From contig CABOHA010000005.1 in NCBI GenBank assembly GCA_902399975.1, positions 62,001 to 126,000 on the forward strand: a DNA stretch of 64,000 bases. Reading direction: 5' to 3'. Origin of the DNA: Coriobacteriaceae bacterium (GTDB lineage Bacteria; Actinomycetota; Coriobacteriia; Coriobacteriales; Coriobacteriaceae). Under the pieces are notes generated by a model. It had not been told where the DNA came from. It searched no databases and saw nothing but the letters and a program-made list of their open reading frames with translations. Shown here one piece after another: positions 30,916 to 38,270 of this stretch; the stretch's first letter is position 1, and every line of letters starts with the position of its first letter. Both the position numbers and the translations under genes were made by a program.

Positions 30916-33261
30916 TTAGGACCGGCCCCGCAAAAACTCAAGAGACACTAATGCGATGTCATCGTCCAGCGCCGATTCGGTAAATCGGTCGAGCTCGCCC
31001 AAGACCTTGCCGCAGATTCCCGATACGCCCTCACCCGAGACAGAGAGCAGAAGATCACGAAGGCGCTGCTCGCCAAAGAACGCTCCGGTGCGGTCGCGGG
31101 CCTCAATCGTTCCATCCGTATACATGAAGAGCATGTCGCCAGGAGCGAACGTAAACACGCCCGTCTCGTAAACCATGCTCTCAAATGCACCGATTACGCC
31201 CGATTGGCATCCAAGCAGCTCGACCTCTCCCCCACGGGCCTCGCCGCCACCCAGCGGCATCGACTCTGGCCTGATGACCATGGTCGGAGGATGGCCCGCC
31301 GAACAATACGTTGCGCGTCCGGTTTTAAGGTCAATCTTGGCGATAAAGGCCGTCACGAACGTCTCGACCCTCGAGAAGCCCATGAGCATGCTGTTAAGGG
31401 AGCGTGCCATGCGGGCCGGTCCAGCGCCCTCCCAGGCATATGCCGTCAGGGCCGTCTTGACGAGCGCGGACATCGATGCAGCCTCAATGCCTTTGCCAGA
31501 CACATCGCCCAAAATCATGACGGCGCAGTCGTCGGGAAGACGGATGAGCGTATAGAAATCGCCGCCGACCAACGCTGAGTTCGTGGCCGACAGGTACACC
31601 GAATCGGCGGCGATTCCCGGAACATCCCCCAGGGAATTTCTCATGCCAATCTGGAGGGTCTGAGCGATATGGCGCTCCTCGCGCTTTTGAGATTCGCCTT
31701 CGTAGATCAGTTCAAAGTCATGCGCCAAGTGCACCAAGTAGTCATATTCAAGATCATCAATCGGCTCTTGGCTACCATCACGAAGCAGCAGCGCACGCGT
31801 CGTCGGCCCCTTCGCAACAGAAGCAGGAACGATTGCGTCGTTACTGTGCTTGCCATCGCCCTCAGGGCGTGGGCGCCCCGCCTCGATGCCGGCGTCGACG
31901 TAGAGACCCTGGCAAGGCAGGCCATGCGCTCTAAGCCAGCCTCCCATAGGCATCGATTCGTCAACGCGAGTTATACGGACGTGTTTAAGGTCCTCGGCAC
32001 TCGTGCCGCCCAAAACAGATGCCTCAAAGCCATCAGGGGCAGCCCCCAAACGTGCCGCTGGCGCCGTCGTGGAAAAGAAAAGCTTCTCGGGATCGTCCGG
32101 CAAAGCAACGCGACTGCCGCCTTCAAAATCTATGACGTAGGAATCCAGACTGGCGTCATACTCAATAGGGCAAAAATGGCAGTTGAGCATATTGCAGATC
32201 TCGGACGATACCGCCTGGGTAGCCGCGGCGGAATCGTCTAGAAAGGTAAACAACTCATCCCGCAAGACATTGAGCGAGCGGCCAAGCTCGGCCGTGCGAC
32301 GGGAGCGAAGGCTCGATGCCATGCCGACCAGCTGGATAGACAGGTAATCGCAAATGACCTCAAGTACATTAACATCATAAGCGAGCGGTGCCCGGGGGCG
32401 TTTCCAACCAACTTCCAGCACGCCGAGGATCTGCGTACCGTAAAAAACGGGAAGACAGATTTCACTGCGGTACGGAGGCATATCCTGCATGCGCAACAGG
32501 TGCTTAGAACGATTATCCAGGTCCATGAACATACCGGAGGCGGCCTTATCGCCCTCAAGGTCCTGTTGAATCGACAAGCGACAGGCACGCGACTCGCGAA
32601 GAACATACGTCGGAATGCCAGCGCCATACGGCAAAAACTCGGGCAGGTAGCTGTCGAGCAGCTCCTTGGAAACACCGCGGAGCTTAAAGCCGCCGCTCTC
32701 AGAAAAATAGATAGCAGCACCCGAAGCATCGAGCGTTCCTACAAGCTGGTTCAAAACGGTATCAAGCAGGCTGGGTAACTCATCGGAGCCCACAGTGCTC
32801 ATAATGACCGAGAGCGTGCCAGAGAGACGCTTGTTCGCCACTCTAAGCTCCGATAACGCACGCTTGAGTTGCCGGTCGTGAGAATACTGTTCCTCAATAC
32901 TGTGAAGCGCCACCAGGACACGTGGCGCGCGGCGCCCAAAGATACGTGGAGGCGTTACGGAGCCTGCGCGAACCAATACGGGAATAAAGGAGCCATCGCT
33001 CAGCTTGAGCATCAGTTCGCTCTCGGAGCCATCAGTTTCAAATGGCAAACGATGTTCCGTCGCACGTTCAAAAGCGGACGAGTACAGGACGTCTTTAACA
33101 TCTCCACCGATGACGTCGGCGCGTTCCTCGCACATCAAACCAAGTAAGCGATTATTCACATGCAGAATGGTTCCGTCGAGCTCGCAGATGATGACAGCAT
33201 CGCTCGTGATCTCGACTAGTTGGGCAACGTCTGCCCACTCGTTGCGTTCAAGCGTTTCCAT
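30916..33261 (-). CDS. PAS-GAF-SpoIIE (PP2C) phosphatase, RsbU-like
   Basis: The 781-residue sensor phosphatase has an N-terminal PAS-like domain (about 5-120: ITSDAVIICELDGTILHVN, in part), then a coiled segment. A GAF domain (about 155-310) contains YRSEICLPVFYGTQILGVLEVGW (part). The C-terminal SpoIIE domain (about 545-780) carries metal-binding acids in GGDFYTLIRL, ILGDVSGKGIEAA, MLFMYTDGTIEA and DDDIALVSL. It would dephosphorylate the STAS domain of the downstream fusion protein in response to a signal. It is soluble, with no membrane helices. The start at ATG 33261 is likely; GTG 33273 is possible. Confidence 0.9.
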   Translation of the reverse strand: METLERNEWADVAQLVEITSDAVIICELDGTILHVNNRLLGLMCEERADVIGGDVKDVLYSSAFERATEHRLPFETDGSESELMLKLSDGSFIPVLVRAGSVTPPRIFGRRAPRVLVALHSIEEQYSHDRQLKRALSELRVANKRLSGTLSVIMSTVGSDELPSLLDTVLNQLVGTLDASGAAIYFSESGGFKLRGVSKELLDSYLPEFLPYGAGIPTYVLRESRACRLSIQQDLEGDKAASGMFMDLDNRSKHLLRMQDMPPYRSEICLPVFYGTQILGVLEVGWKRPRAPLAYDVNVLEVICDYLSIQLVGMASSLRSRRTAELGRSLNVLRDELFTFLDDSAAATQAVSSEICNMLNCHFCPIEYDASLDSYVIDFEGGSRVALPDDPEKLFFSTTAPAARLGAAPDGFEASVLGGTSAEDLKHVRITRVDESMPMGGWLRAHGLPCQGLYVDAGIEAGRPRPEGDGKHSNDAIVPASVAKGPTTRALLLRDGSQEPIDDLEYDYLVHLAHDFELIYEGESQKREERHIAQTLQIGMRNSLGDVPGIAADSVYLSATNSALVGGDFYTLIRLPDDCAVMILGDVSGKGIEAASMSALVKTALTAYAWEGAGPARMARSLNSMLMGFSRVETFVTAFIAKIDLKTGRATYCSAGHPPTMVIRPESMPLGGGEARGGEVELLGCQSGVIGAFESMVYETGVFTFAPGDMLFMYTDGTIEARDRTGAFFGEQRLRDLLLSVSGEGVSGICGKVLGELDRFTESALDDDIALVSLEFLRGRS

Positions 33262-33285
33262 CGTGGACCCCACCGTCTATCGGTA

Positions 33286-33310
33286 ACAAAAAAGCCTCCG
33301 AAGAGGCTTC
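33286..33310 (-). terminator. Terminator after tRNA-Leu
   Basis: On the minus strand AGCCTC-TTCG-GAGGCT is followed by TTTTTTG. It separates the tRNA from the sensor-phosphatase gene. Confidence 0.88.
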
Positions 33311-33320
33311 TCAAATGCGA

Positions 33321-33410
33321 TGGTGTCGGAGGCGGGACTTGAACCCGCATGACCAAAAAGCGGTCACTAGCACCTCAAGCTAGCGCGTCTGCCAATTCCG
33401 CCACTCCGAC
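33321..33410 (-). tRNA. tRNA-Leu(GAG)
   Basis: This is a class II tRNA with a long variable arm (GTGACCGCTTTTTGGTCAT). The acceptor stem is GTCGGAG/CTCCGAC, the anticodon loop TTGAGGT gives GAG, and CCA is encoded. Confidence 0.95.
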
Positions 33411-33467
33411 ATGCTATGTTGTTGATTCGCAGTTCGTTTTGTTGGACCCGCGTGTTCAACGAGGAAG

Positions 33468-33516
33468 ATAATAACCTATGATTCGAGAACTGTGCAAGCA
33501 CTTTTTTCAAAAAAGT
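33468..33516 (-). promoter_or_regulatory. tRNA-Leu promoter with upstream palindrome
   Basis: On the minus strand, TTGCAC (33492-33497) and TATTAT (33468-33473) with 18 bases between. The perfect palindrome ACTTTTTTGAAAAAAGT (33500-33516) lies upstream, as in the other tRNA promoters. Confidence 0.7.
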
Positions 33517-33554
33517 TTACGAATTTGTAAATGCGCAGGTAGATCCGTATGTCC

Positions 33555-33679
33555 GGCCCCGAATCGGTGTTGCCTTCCGGCGCGTCCTCGGGCATGGGCG
33601 ATATTTTGCTACGCACTTCGTGCTGCAAAATATCGCTCCCCCTGCGGAATGCGCCGGGAGGCAACACCGATACGGGGCC
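33555..33679 (-). repeat. Nested palindrome, type 1
   Basis: The outer arms begin GGCCCCG and end CGGGGCC (about 27 paired bases with two mismatches). The inner perfect arms are GCGATATTTTGC/GCAAAATATCGC. Between them, read on the minus strand, lie ATTCCGCAGGGGGAG and CATGCCCGAGGAC. These are almost the same as in the copy at 33862, although all stems differ. Confidence 0.85.
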
Positions 33680-33740
33680 TACCAACACATACTCCAGGCA
33701 CAGTTCTCAAACATGTTCTGGGGGCTGATGCAAATTTGGT

Positions 33741-33759
33741 GGCTCGGCTTTGCCGAGCC
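33741..33759. repeat. Perfect hairpin
   Basis: GGCTCGGC-TTT-GCCGAGCC. It is followed by a larger hairpin eight bases later. Confidence 0.7.
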
Positions 33760-33766
33760 CTTATAT

Positions 33767-33798
33767 GGTGAGGCCGGAGCCAAAGCTCCGGCCTCACC
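33767..33798. repeat. Perfect hairpin with 14-bp arms
   Basis: GGTGAGGCCGGAGC and GCTCCGGCCTCACC with a CAAA loop. No T-run of terminator length follows on either strand (AACTTT on the right). Confidence 0.7.
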
Positions 33799-33861
33799 AA
33801 CTTTCCTATTAGATTAAGTGAGCGATCAAGGAATCTCACTCCCCTCTGCCGCGTTAACGCA

Positions 33862-33986
33862 GGGCCCGCCCTGGTGTTGCTTTTCAGAACATTCCGCAGG
33901 ACGGAGGAAGCCCCACAGCGCGTAGCGCGCAGCGGGGCTTCCGACATGTCCGAGGACGTTCTGAAAAGCAACACCAGGGCGGGCCC
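33862..33986 (+). repeat. Nested palindrome, type 1 (after oppF)
   Basis: The outer arms are 29 bases each and perfect (33862-33890 and 33958-33986). The inner hairpin is GGAAGCCCC/GGGGCTTCC. The internal strands are ATTCCGCAGGACGGAG and CATGTCCGAGGAC. It begins 16 bases after the oppF stop. Confidence 0.88.
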
Positions 33987-34002
33987 GGACGAGAACAGCC
34001 GA

Positions 34003-35031
34003 CTACAGGTCGATGTGAGACTCCTTGATCGGGAAGGGCTCCGCGAAGTGGCAGGCGCAGCAGTGGCCCGGGGCAACTTCCTTAAACTCAGGAAGCTTCT
34101 CGGAGCAGATGCCCTGCGCGATCGGGCAGCGCGTGTGGAAACGGCAGCCGGTCGGCGGATCCAGCGGCGACGGCGGATCGCCGGCGAGGATGATGCGCTT
34201 GCGGGTCTTCTGAATATCCGGATCGGGAACCGGCACGGCAGATAGCAGCGACTGCGTGTACGGATGGTGAGGCTCGCTATAGAGCGTCTTCCAGTCCGAA
34301 ACCTCGACCATCTTACCCAGATACATAACGGCAACGCGATCGGAGATGTGCTGCACGACGGACAGGTCGTGGGCAATGAAGAGATAGGCCGTACCGAACT
34401 TGTCCTGAAGTTCCTTGAGCAGGTTCAGAACCTGGGCCTGAATGGAAACATCCAGAGCGGAAACGGGCTCGTCGCAGATGATCAGCTTGGGCTTCAGAGC
34501 GAACGCGCGGGCGATGCCGACGCGCTGACGCTGACCGCCCGAGAACTCGTGCGGATAGCGGTTGATGTGCTCGGGGTTCAGGCCGACGACGTCCAGCAGC
34601 TCGCGGACGCGCTCAATGCGCTCCTCCTTGGTACCCACGCCATGAATGGTCATGGGCTCGGAGACGATCTCGCCAATGGTCATACGAGGGTTCAGCGATG
34701 CATAAGGATCCTGGAAGATAAACTGCATCTCACGACGCATGTCCTTGATCTCATGCTTGCTCATCTCGGCAACATCTTTGTCCTGGAAGAACACTTTGCC
34801 TGCCGTCGGCTTGGTCAGACGCATGATGGTGCGGCCCGTGGTGGACTTACCGCAACCAGACTCGCCGACCAGGCCAAAGGTCTCGCCCGGATAAATCTCG
34901 AACGAAATGTCATTCACAGCAGAGACGACACGCTTGGAAAAACGCTTGGCGAACATGCCGGACTCTGCAGGGAACTCCTTAGAGAGGTGCTCAACCTTCA
35001 GCAGCGGAGTACGCTCATTATTGTCTGCCAT
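34003..35031 (-). CDS. oppF: Oligopeptide ABC transporter, ATP-binding protein OppF
   Basis: This 342-residue ATPase is the second of two for an oligopeptide importer. Walker A is GLVGESGCGKSTTGRT (about residues 53-68), the signature is FSGGQRQRVGIARA, Walker B is LIICDEPVSALDVS, and the H-loop is IAHDLSVV. The C-terminal oligo_HPY region has CRFHTRCPIAQGICSE, a Cys pattern seen in OppD/OppF. It starts directly at the oppD stop (no gap). It is last in the oppABCDF operon. Confidence 0.93.
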   Translation of the reverse strand: MADNNERTPLLKVEHLSKEFPAESGMFAKRFSKRVVSAVNDISFEIYPGETFGLVGESGCGKSTTGRTIMRLTKPTAGKVFFQDKDVAEMSKHEIKDMRREMQFIFQDPYASLNPRMTIGEIVSEPMTIHGVGTKEERIERVRELLDVVGLNPEHINRYPHEFSGGQRQRVGIARAFALKPKLIICDEPVSALDVSIQAQVLNLLKELQDKFGTAYLFIAHDLSVVQHISDRVAVMYLGKMVEVSDWKTLYSEPHHPYTQSLLSAVPVPDPDIQKTRKRIILAGDPPSPLDPPTGCRFHTRCPIAQGICSEKLPEFKEVAPGHCCACHFAEPFPIKESHIDL

Positions 35032-36123
35032 TTACGCCTCGCCTCCCTTCTTGGAATCCTTGCGCGTACGGGACGTCTCAGGAGCGTTCTTGAGGAACTC
35101 GGGGTCACCGGAGTAGTGGCACGCAGAGTAATGGCCAGACTCGGTAACAACGCGCTCGGGGCGCTGCTTGCGGCACTTGTCCGTCGCATAGGGGCAACGA
35201 GGAGAGAAGACGCAGCCCTCAGGCAAGTTCATGAGCGAAGGCGGGTTGCCGTGAATCGGCGTAAGAGGCTTCTTCTCTTCGATGGCCTGCTCCGGGATGG
35301 AGCGGATAAGGCCCCAGGTGTAGGGGTGGCGGCTCTCGTAGAAGATTTCCTCAGCAGTACCGAACTCGACAGGACGGCCGGCGTACATAACCATGATTTT
35401 GTCGGCCATATCGGCGACAACGCCAAGGTCGTGGGTGATCATGATGATGGCGTTGCCGTTCTTCTCCTGCATTTCCTGCATAAGCTCGATAATCTGAGCC
35501 TGAATGGTAACGTCCAGGGCGGTCGTGGGCTCGTCGGCAATCAGAATATCGGGATCGCAGGCAAGGGCCATAGCAATCATGACGCGCTGACGCATGCCAC
35601 CAGAGAACTGGTGCGGATACTCATTGACGCGCTTCTCGGGCTCGGGAATGCCAACGAGGTCCAAAAGCTCGGTGGCGCGCTTGAGCGCCTCCTGCTTGGA
35701 GTAGCCACGATGCAGACGAAGGCCCTCGCCCACCTGCTTGCCGATCTTATAGACCGGGTTCAAGGAGGTCATCGGATCCTGGAAGATCATCGCGATATCG
35801 TTACCGCGAATGTGCTGCATCTCTTCCTCGGTCATCTCGAGGATAGAACGACCGCGATAGCGAACGTCGCCGCCCTCAATCTTTCCCGGAGGCATCGAGA
35901 TGAGGCCCATGATGGTCATGGCGGTCACGGACTTACCGGAGCCGGACTCACCGACGACACCCAGGGTCTCGCCGCGATCGAGCGTGTAGGACACACCGTC
36001 GACAGCGCGAACGACACCATCCTCGGTGTGGAAATACATCTTAAGGTCATCGACCTCGAGCAGATGCTGGCCCTCGGGAACCGGCTGGTCCTTCAGGTCC
36101 ACATAGTTCTTGTTCTTCTTCAT
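35032..36123 (-). CDS. oppD: Oligopeptide ABC transporter, ATP-binding protein OppD
   Basis: This is a 363-residue ATPase with Walker A GVVGESGSGKSVTAMT (about 54-69), signature FSGGMRQRVMIAMA, Walker B ILIADEPTTALDVT and H-loop ITHDLGVV. It ends with the oligo_HPY domain including CVFSPRCPYATDKCRKQ, whose Cys residues may bind a cluster as in other OppD proteins. It is two bases from oppC and abuts oppF, in the classical A-B-C-D-F order. Confidence 0.93.
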   Translation of the reverse strand: MKKNKNYVDLKDQPVPEGQHLLEVDDLKMYFHTEDGVVRAVDGVSYTLDRGETLGVVGESGSGKSVTAMTIMGLISMPPGKIEGGDVRYRGRSILEMTEEEMQHIRGNDIAMIFQDPMTSLNPVYKIGKQVGEGLRLHRGYSKQEALKRATELLDLVGIPEPEKRVNEYPHQFSGGMRQRVMIAMALACDPDILIADEPTTALDVTIQAQIIELMQEMQEKNGNAIIMITHDLGVVADMADKIMVMYAGRPVEFGTAEEIFYESRHPYTWGLIRSIPEQAIEEKKPLTPIHGNPPSLMNLPEGCVFSPRCPYATDKCRKQRPERVVTESGHYSACHYSGDPEFLKNAPETSRTRKDSKKGGEA

Positions 36124-36125
36124 CC

Positions 36126-37061
36126 TTATGCGTCCTTCATCTTGACGTCGAGGGCGTCGCGCAGACCGTCACCCAGCAGGGTGAAGGCGAGCACCGTCGA
36201 GAGAATTGCCAGACCGGGCATGATCATCATCCAGGGAGCAGTCAGAAGATACTGCTGACCGTCCTGAATCATGGAGCCCCACGAAGGCGTAGGCGGAATA
36301 ACGCCCATGCCGAGGAAGGACAGAGCGGACTCGGTCAGAATAGCGCCACCAATGTTCATGGTCGCATAGACCACGATGGAAGCAACGGAGTTCGGGAAGA
36401 TATGGCGCATAACGATACGCGCATCGGATGCACCCATAGCGCGAGCGGCGTCAACATAGTCGTTCTCTTTGACCGTGAGGATCGCGGATCTAAAGACGCG
36501 CGCAATCGAAGGCCAGCCGAGAATACCGATGGCGATAAAGACGTTCTGAAGACCACGACCGATAACGGCGATCATGGCGACGACGAACAGCACGTACGGG
36601 AACGCCAGGAAGATGTCCGCACAGCGCATGATGATCGTATCCCAGATGCCGCCATAGAAACCGGCCAGGGCGCCCATGACCAGACCGATCACCGTGGAGA
36701 TGGCGGTGGCCATAATACCGACGGAAAGCGAAACGCGTGCACCGTAGATAACACGGACGAGAATGTCACGACCAAGAGAGTCGGTGCCAAACGGGTGCTC
36801 GGCACACGGAGCCAGCAGCGACGTCTCGGCCATGGTGGTCGAGTCAGAAGCCGTAGGAGAGCCGAGCCAGGGCTTAGCCCACAGATCGGCGGTCAGGGCG
36901 ACCACAACAACGATGATAATCCAGCAGACACCGATAACGGCGAGCTTGTTCTTACGAAGACGCTTAAAAGCGTCGCCCCACAGCGTGCGGGACTTGGCGG
37001 GAGCAGATGCGGCCTTGGTGGCGGTAGCCTGCCCCTGAGACTGAGAATCAGTTTCCTGCAT
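36126..37061 (-). CDS. oppC: Oligopeptide ABC transporter, permease OppC
   Basis: This 311-residue inner-membrane permease has the OppC N-terminal segment (FKRLRKNKLAVIGVCWIIIV, in part), then about six membrane helices. The EAA loop is DAARAMGASDARIVMRHIFPN. An extracytoplasmic loop with APCAEHPFGTDSLGRDILVR (part) is typical of the OppC/DppC group. It forms the channel with OppB. AGGGAGG lies before its ATG. Confidence 0.93.
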   Translation of the reverse strand: MQETDSQSQGQATATKAASAPAKSRTLWGDAFKRLRKNKLAVIGVCWIIIVVVVALTADLWAKPWLGSPTASDSTTMAETSLLAPCAEHPFGTDSLGRDILVRVIYGARVSLSVGIMATAISTVIGLVMGALAGFYGGIWDTIIMRCADIFLAFPYVLFVVAMIAVIGRGLQNVFIAIGILGWPSIARVFRSAILTVKENDYVDAARAMGASDARIVMRHIFPNSVASIVVYATMNIGGAILTESALSFLGMGVIPPTPSWGSMIQDGQQYLLTAPWMMIMPGLAILSTVLAFTLLGDGLRDALDVKMKDA

Positions 37062-37075
37062 GAGACGTACCTCCC

Positions 37076-38113
37076 TTAGGCCTTATCCGACGGACCGCCA
37101 AGGCGGATGCGCGGGTCGAGGAATGCATAGCTAATGTCGACGAGCAGGTTGATCACCATAACGACGACAACAATGAGCGTAACGCCGCCCATAACGATGG
37201 GCCAGTCGCGCATGCTAATGGCGCGGTAGACCTCGAAGCCGATGCCGGGCCAGTTAAAGACGGTCTCGGTCAGGATGGCGCCCGAAAGCATGCCGCCGAA
37301 GTCGACACCAATATAGGTAACGACGGGGATGAGTGCATTCTTAAGCGCATGCTTGATAATGATCGCGCGATTGGAGAGACCCTTGGCCTTTGCCGTACGG
37401 ATGTAATCCTGGTTCATGACGTCAAGCAGCTGCGAGCGCATAATGCGGGCGGCATAAGCGGTCGAAACCGAAGCCAGCGTAATGGTCGGAAGCACATAGT
37501 GCATCCAATCCTGATACTGAGAGCTGGAACCGCCGGCACCCGAGATCGGCATGGAGAATGCACCGCCCGTGGCGTCCTTGAGAATGACGCCAAAGAACAG
37601 CTGCAGCAACATGCCGAGCCAGAAGGCCGGGACGGCAACGAGAATCGACGTGGTGAGCGTTACCAAAATATCCCAGAAGGAATAACGCTTAACCGCCGAA
37701 ATGATACCCGCACCGATACCCATGATTGCCTCGAGCACGATGGCGCACGCGGCAAGTTTGACCGTATACGGATACTTCTGGGCAAAGATTTCCGTAACCG
37801 GCAGCTTGCGCTGGTACGAATTGCCCAGATCGCCATGAAGCAGGCCGTTCATGTAATACAAGTAACGGTCCACGAGCGACGTTTGAACGGGGTCGCCGTT
37901 CTCGTCAAGGATCGCGTTGCCGTCCTCGTCCGTCTGGACCAGGTGATAGCGAACGCGAAGCTGAAGCTCCACCTCGGGGGACAGAGCCTTGTCTCCACCG
38001 ATCAGCTTGATCGGATCTCCCGGCACGATATTCTGGAGGGCGAACAGAATCAGCGTAACGCCCAAAAACACCGGGATGAACTGAAGCACACGTTTAACGA
38101 TGTACTTACCCAT
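37076..38113 (-). CDS. oppB: Oligopeptide ABC transporter, permease OppB
   Basis: This 345-residue permease starts with the OppB/DppB motif YIVKRVLQFIPVFLGVTLILF (part) and has about six membrane helices. The EAA loop is RTAKAKGLSNRAIIIKHALKN (part). A large external loop holds residues 60-110. It pairs with OppC. The gene is separated from oppA by 157 bases that contain a strong hairpin. Confidence 0.93.
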   Translation of the reverse strand: MGKYIVKRVLQFIPVFLGVTLILFALQNIVPGDPIKLIGGDKALSPEVELQLRVRYHLVQTDEDGNAILDENGDPVQTSLVDRYLYYMNGLLHGDLGNSYQRKLPVTEIFAQKYPYTVKLAACAIVLEAIMGIGAGIISAVKRYSFWDILVTLTTSILVAVPAFWLGMLLQLFFGVILKDATGGAFSMPISGAGGSSSQYQDWMHYVLPTITLASVSTAYAARIMRSQLLDVMNQDYIRTAKAKGLSNRAIIIKHALKNALIPVVTYIGVDFGGMLSGAILTETVFNWPGIGFEVYRAISMRDWPIVMGGVTLIVVVVMVINLLVDISYAFLDPRIRLGGPSDKA

Positions 38114-38143
38114 ACCACTCCCCTATCTAGGGATTAACCTAAA

Positions 38144-38173
38144 TGGGATGCCGATCGCCAGACCGGCATCCCA
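38144..38173 (-). terminator. Hairpin between oppA and oppB
   Basis: GGGATGCCG/CGGCATCCC is a 9-bp perfect stem. No long T-run follows on the minus strand. It may limit read-through or protect oppA mRNA, raising binding-protein levels. Confidence 0.6.
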
Positions 38174-38270
38174 AAATTACCATCAGCCAGTTTACCCCAG
38201 GTTAGGGAGAACTGTATGTTTCCCATGAGGTCTACGTAAATACTTGACCCTCACGGAAGCTGCAAAACCC

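Larger units (their letters stand above)
33411..34002. other. Gene-free region rich in nested palindromes
   Basis: About 590 bases between tRNA-Leu and oppF without a gene. It contains the tRNA-Leu promoter, two type 1 nested palindromes (33555-33679 and 33862-33986, in opposite orientation) and two simple hairpins (33741-33759, 33767-33798). Confidence 0.85.
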
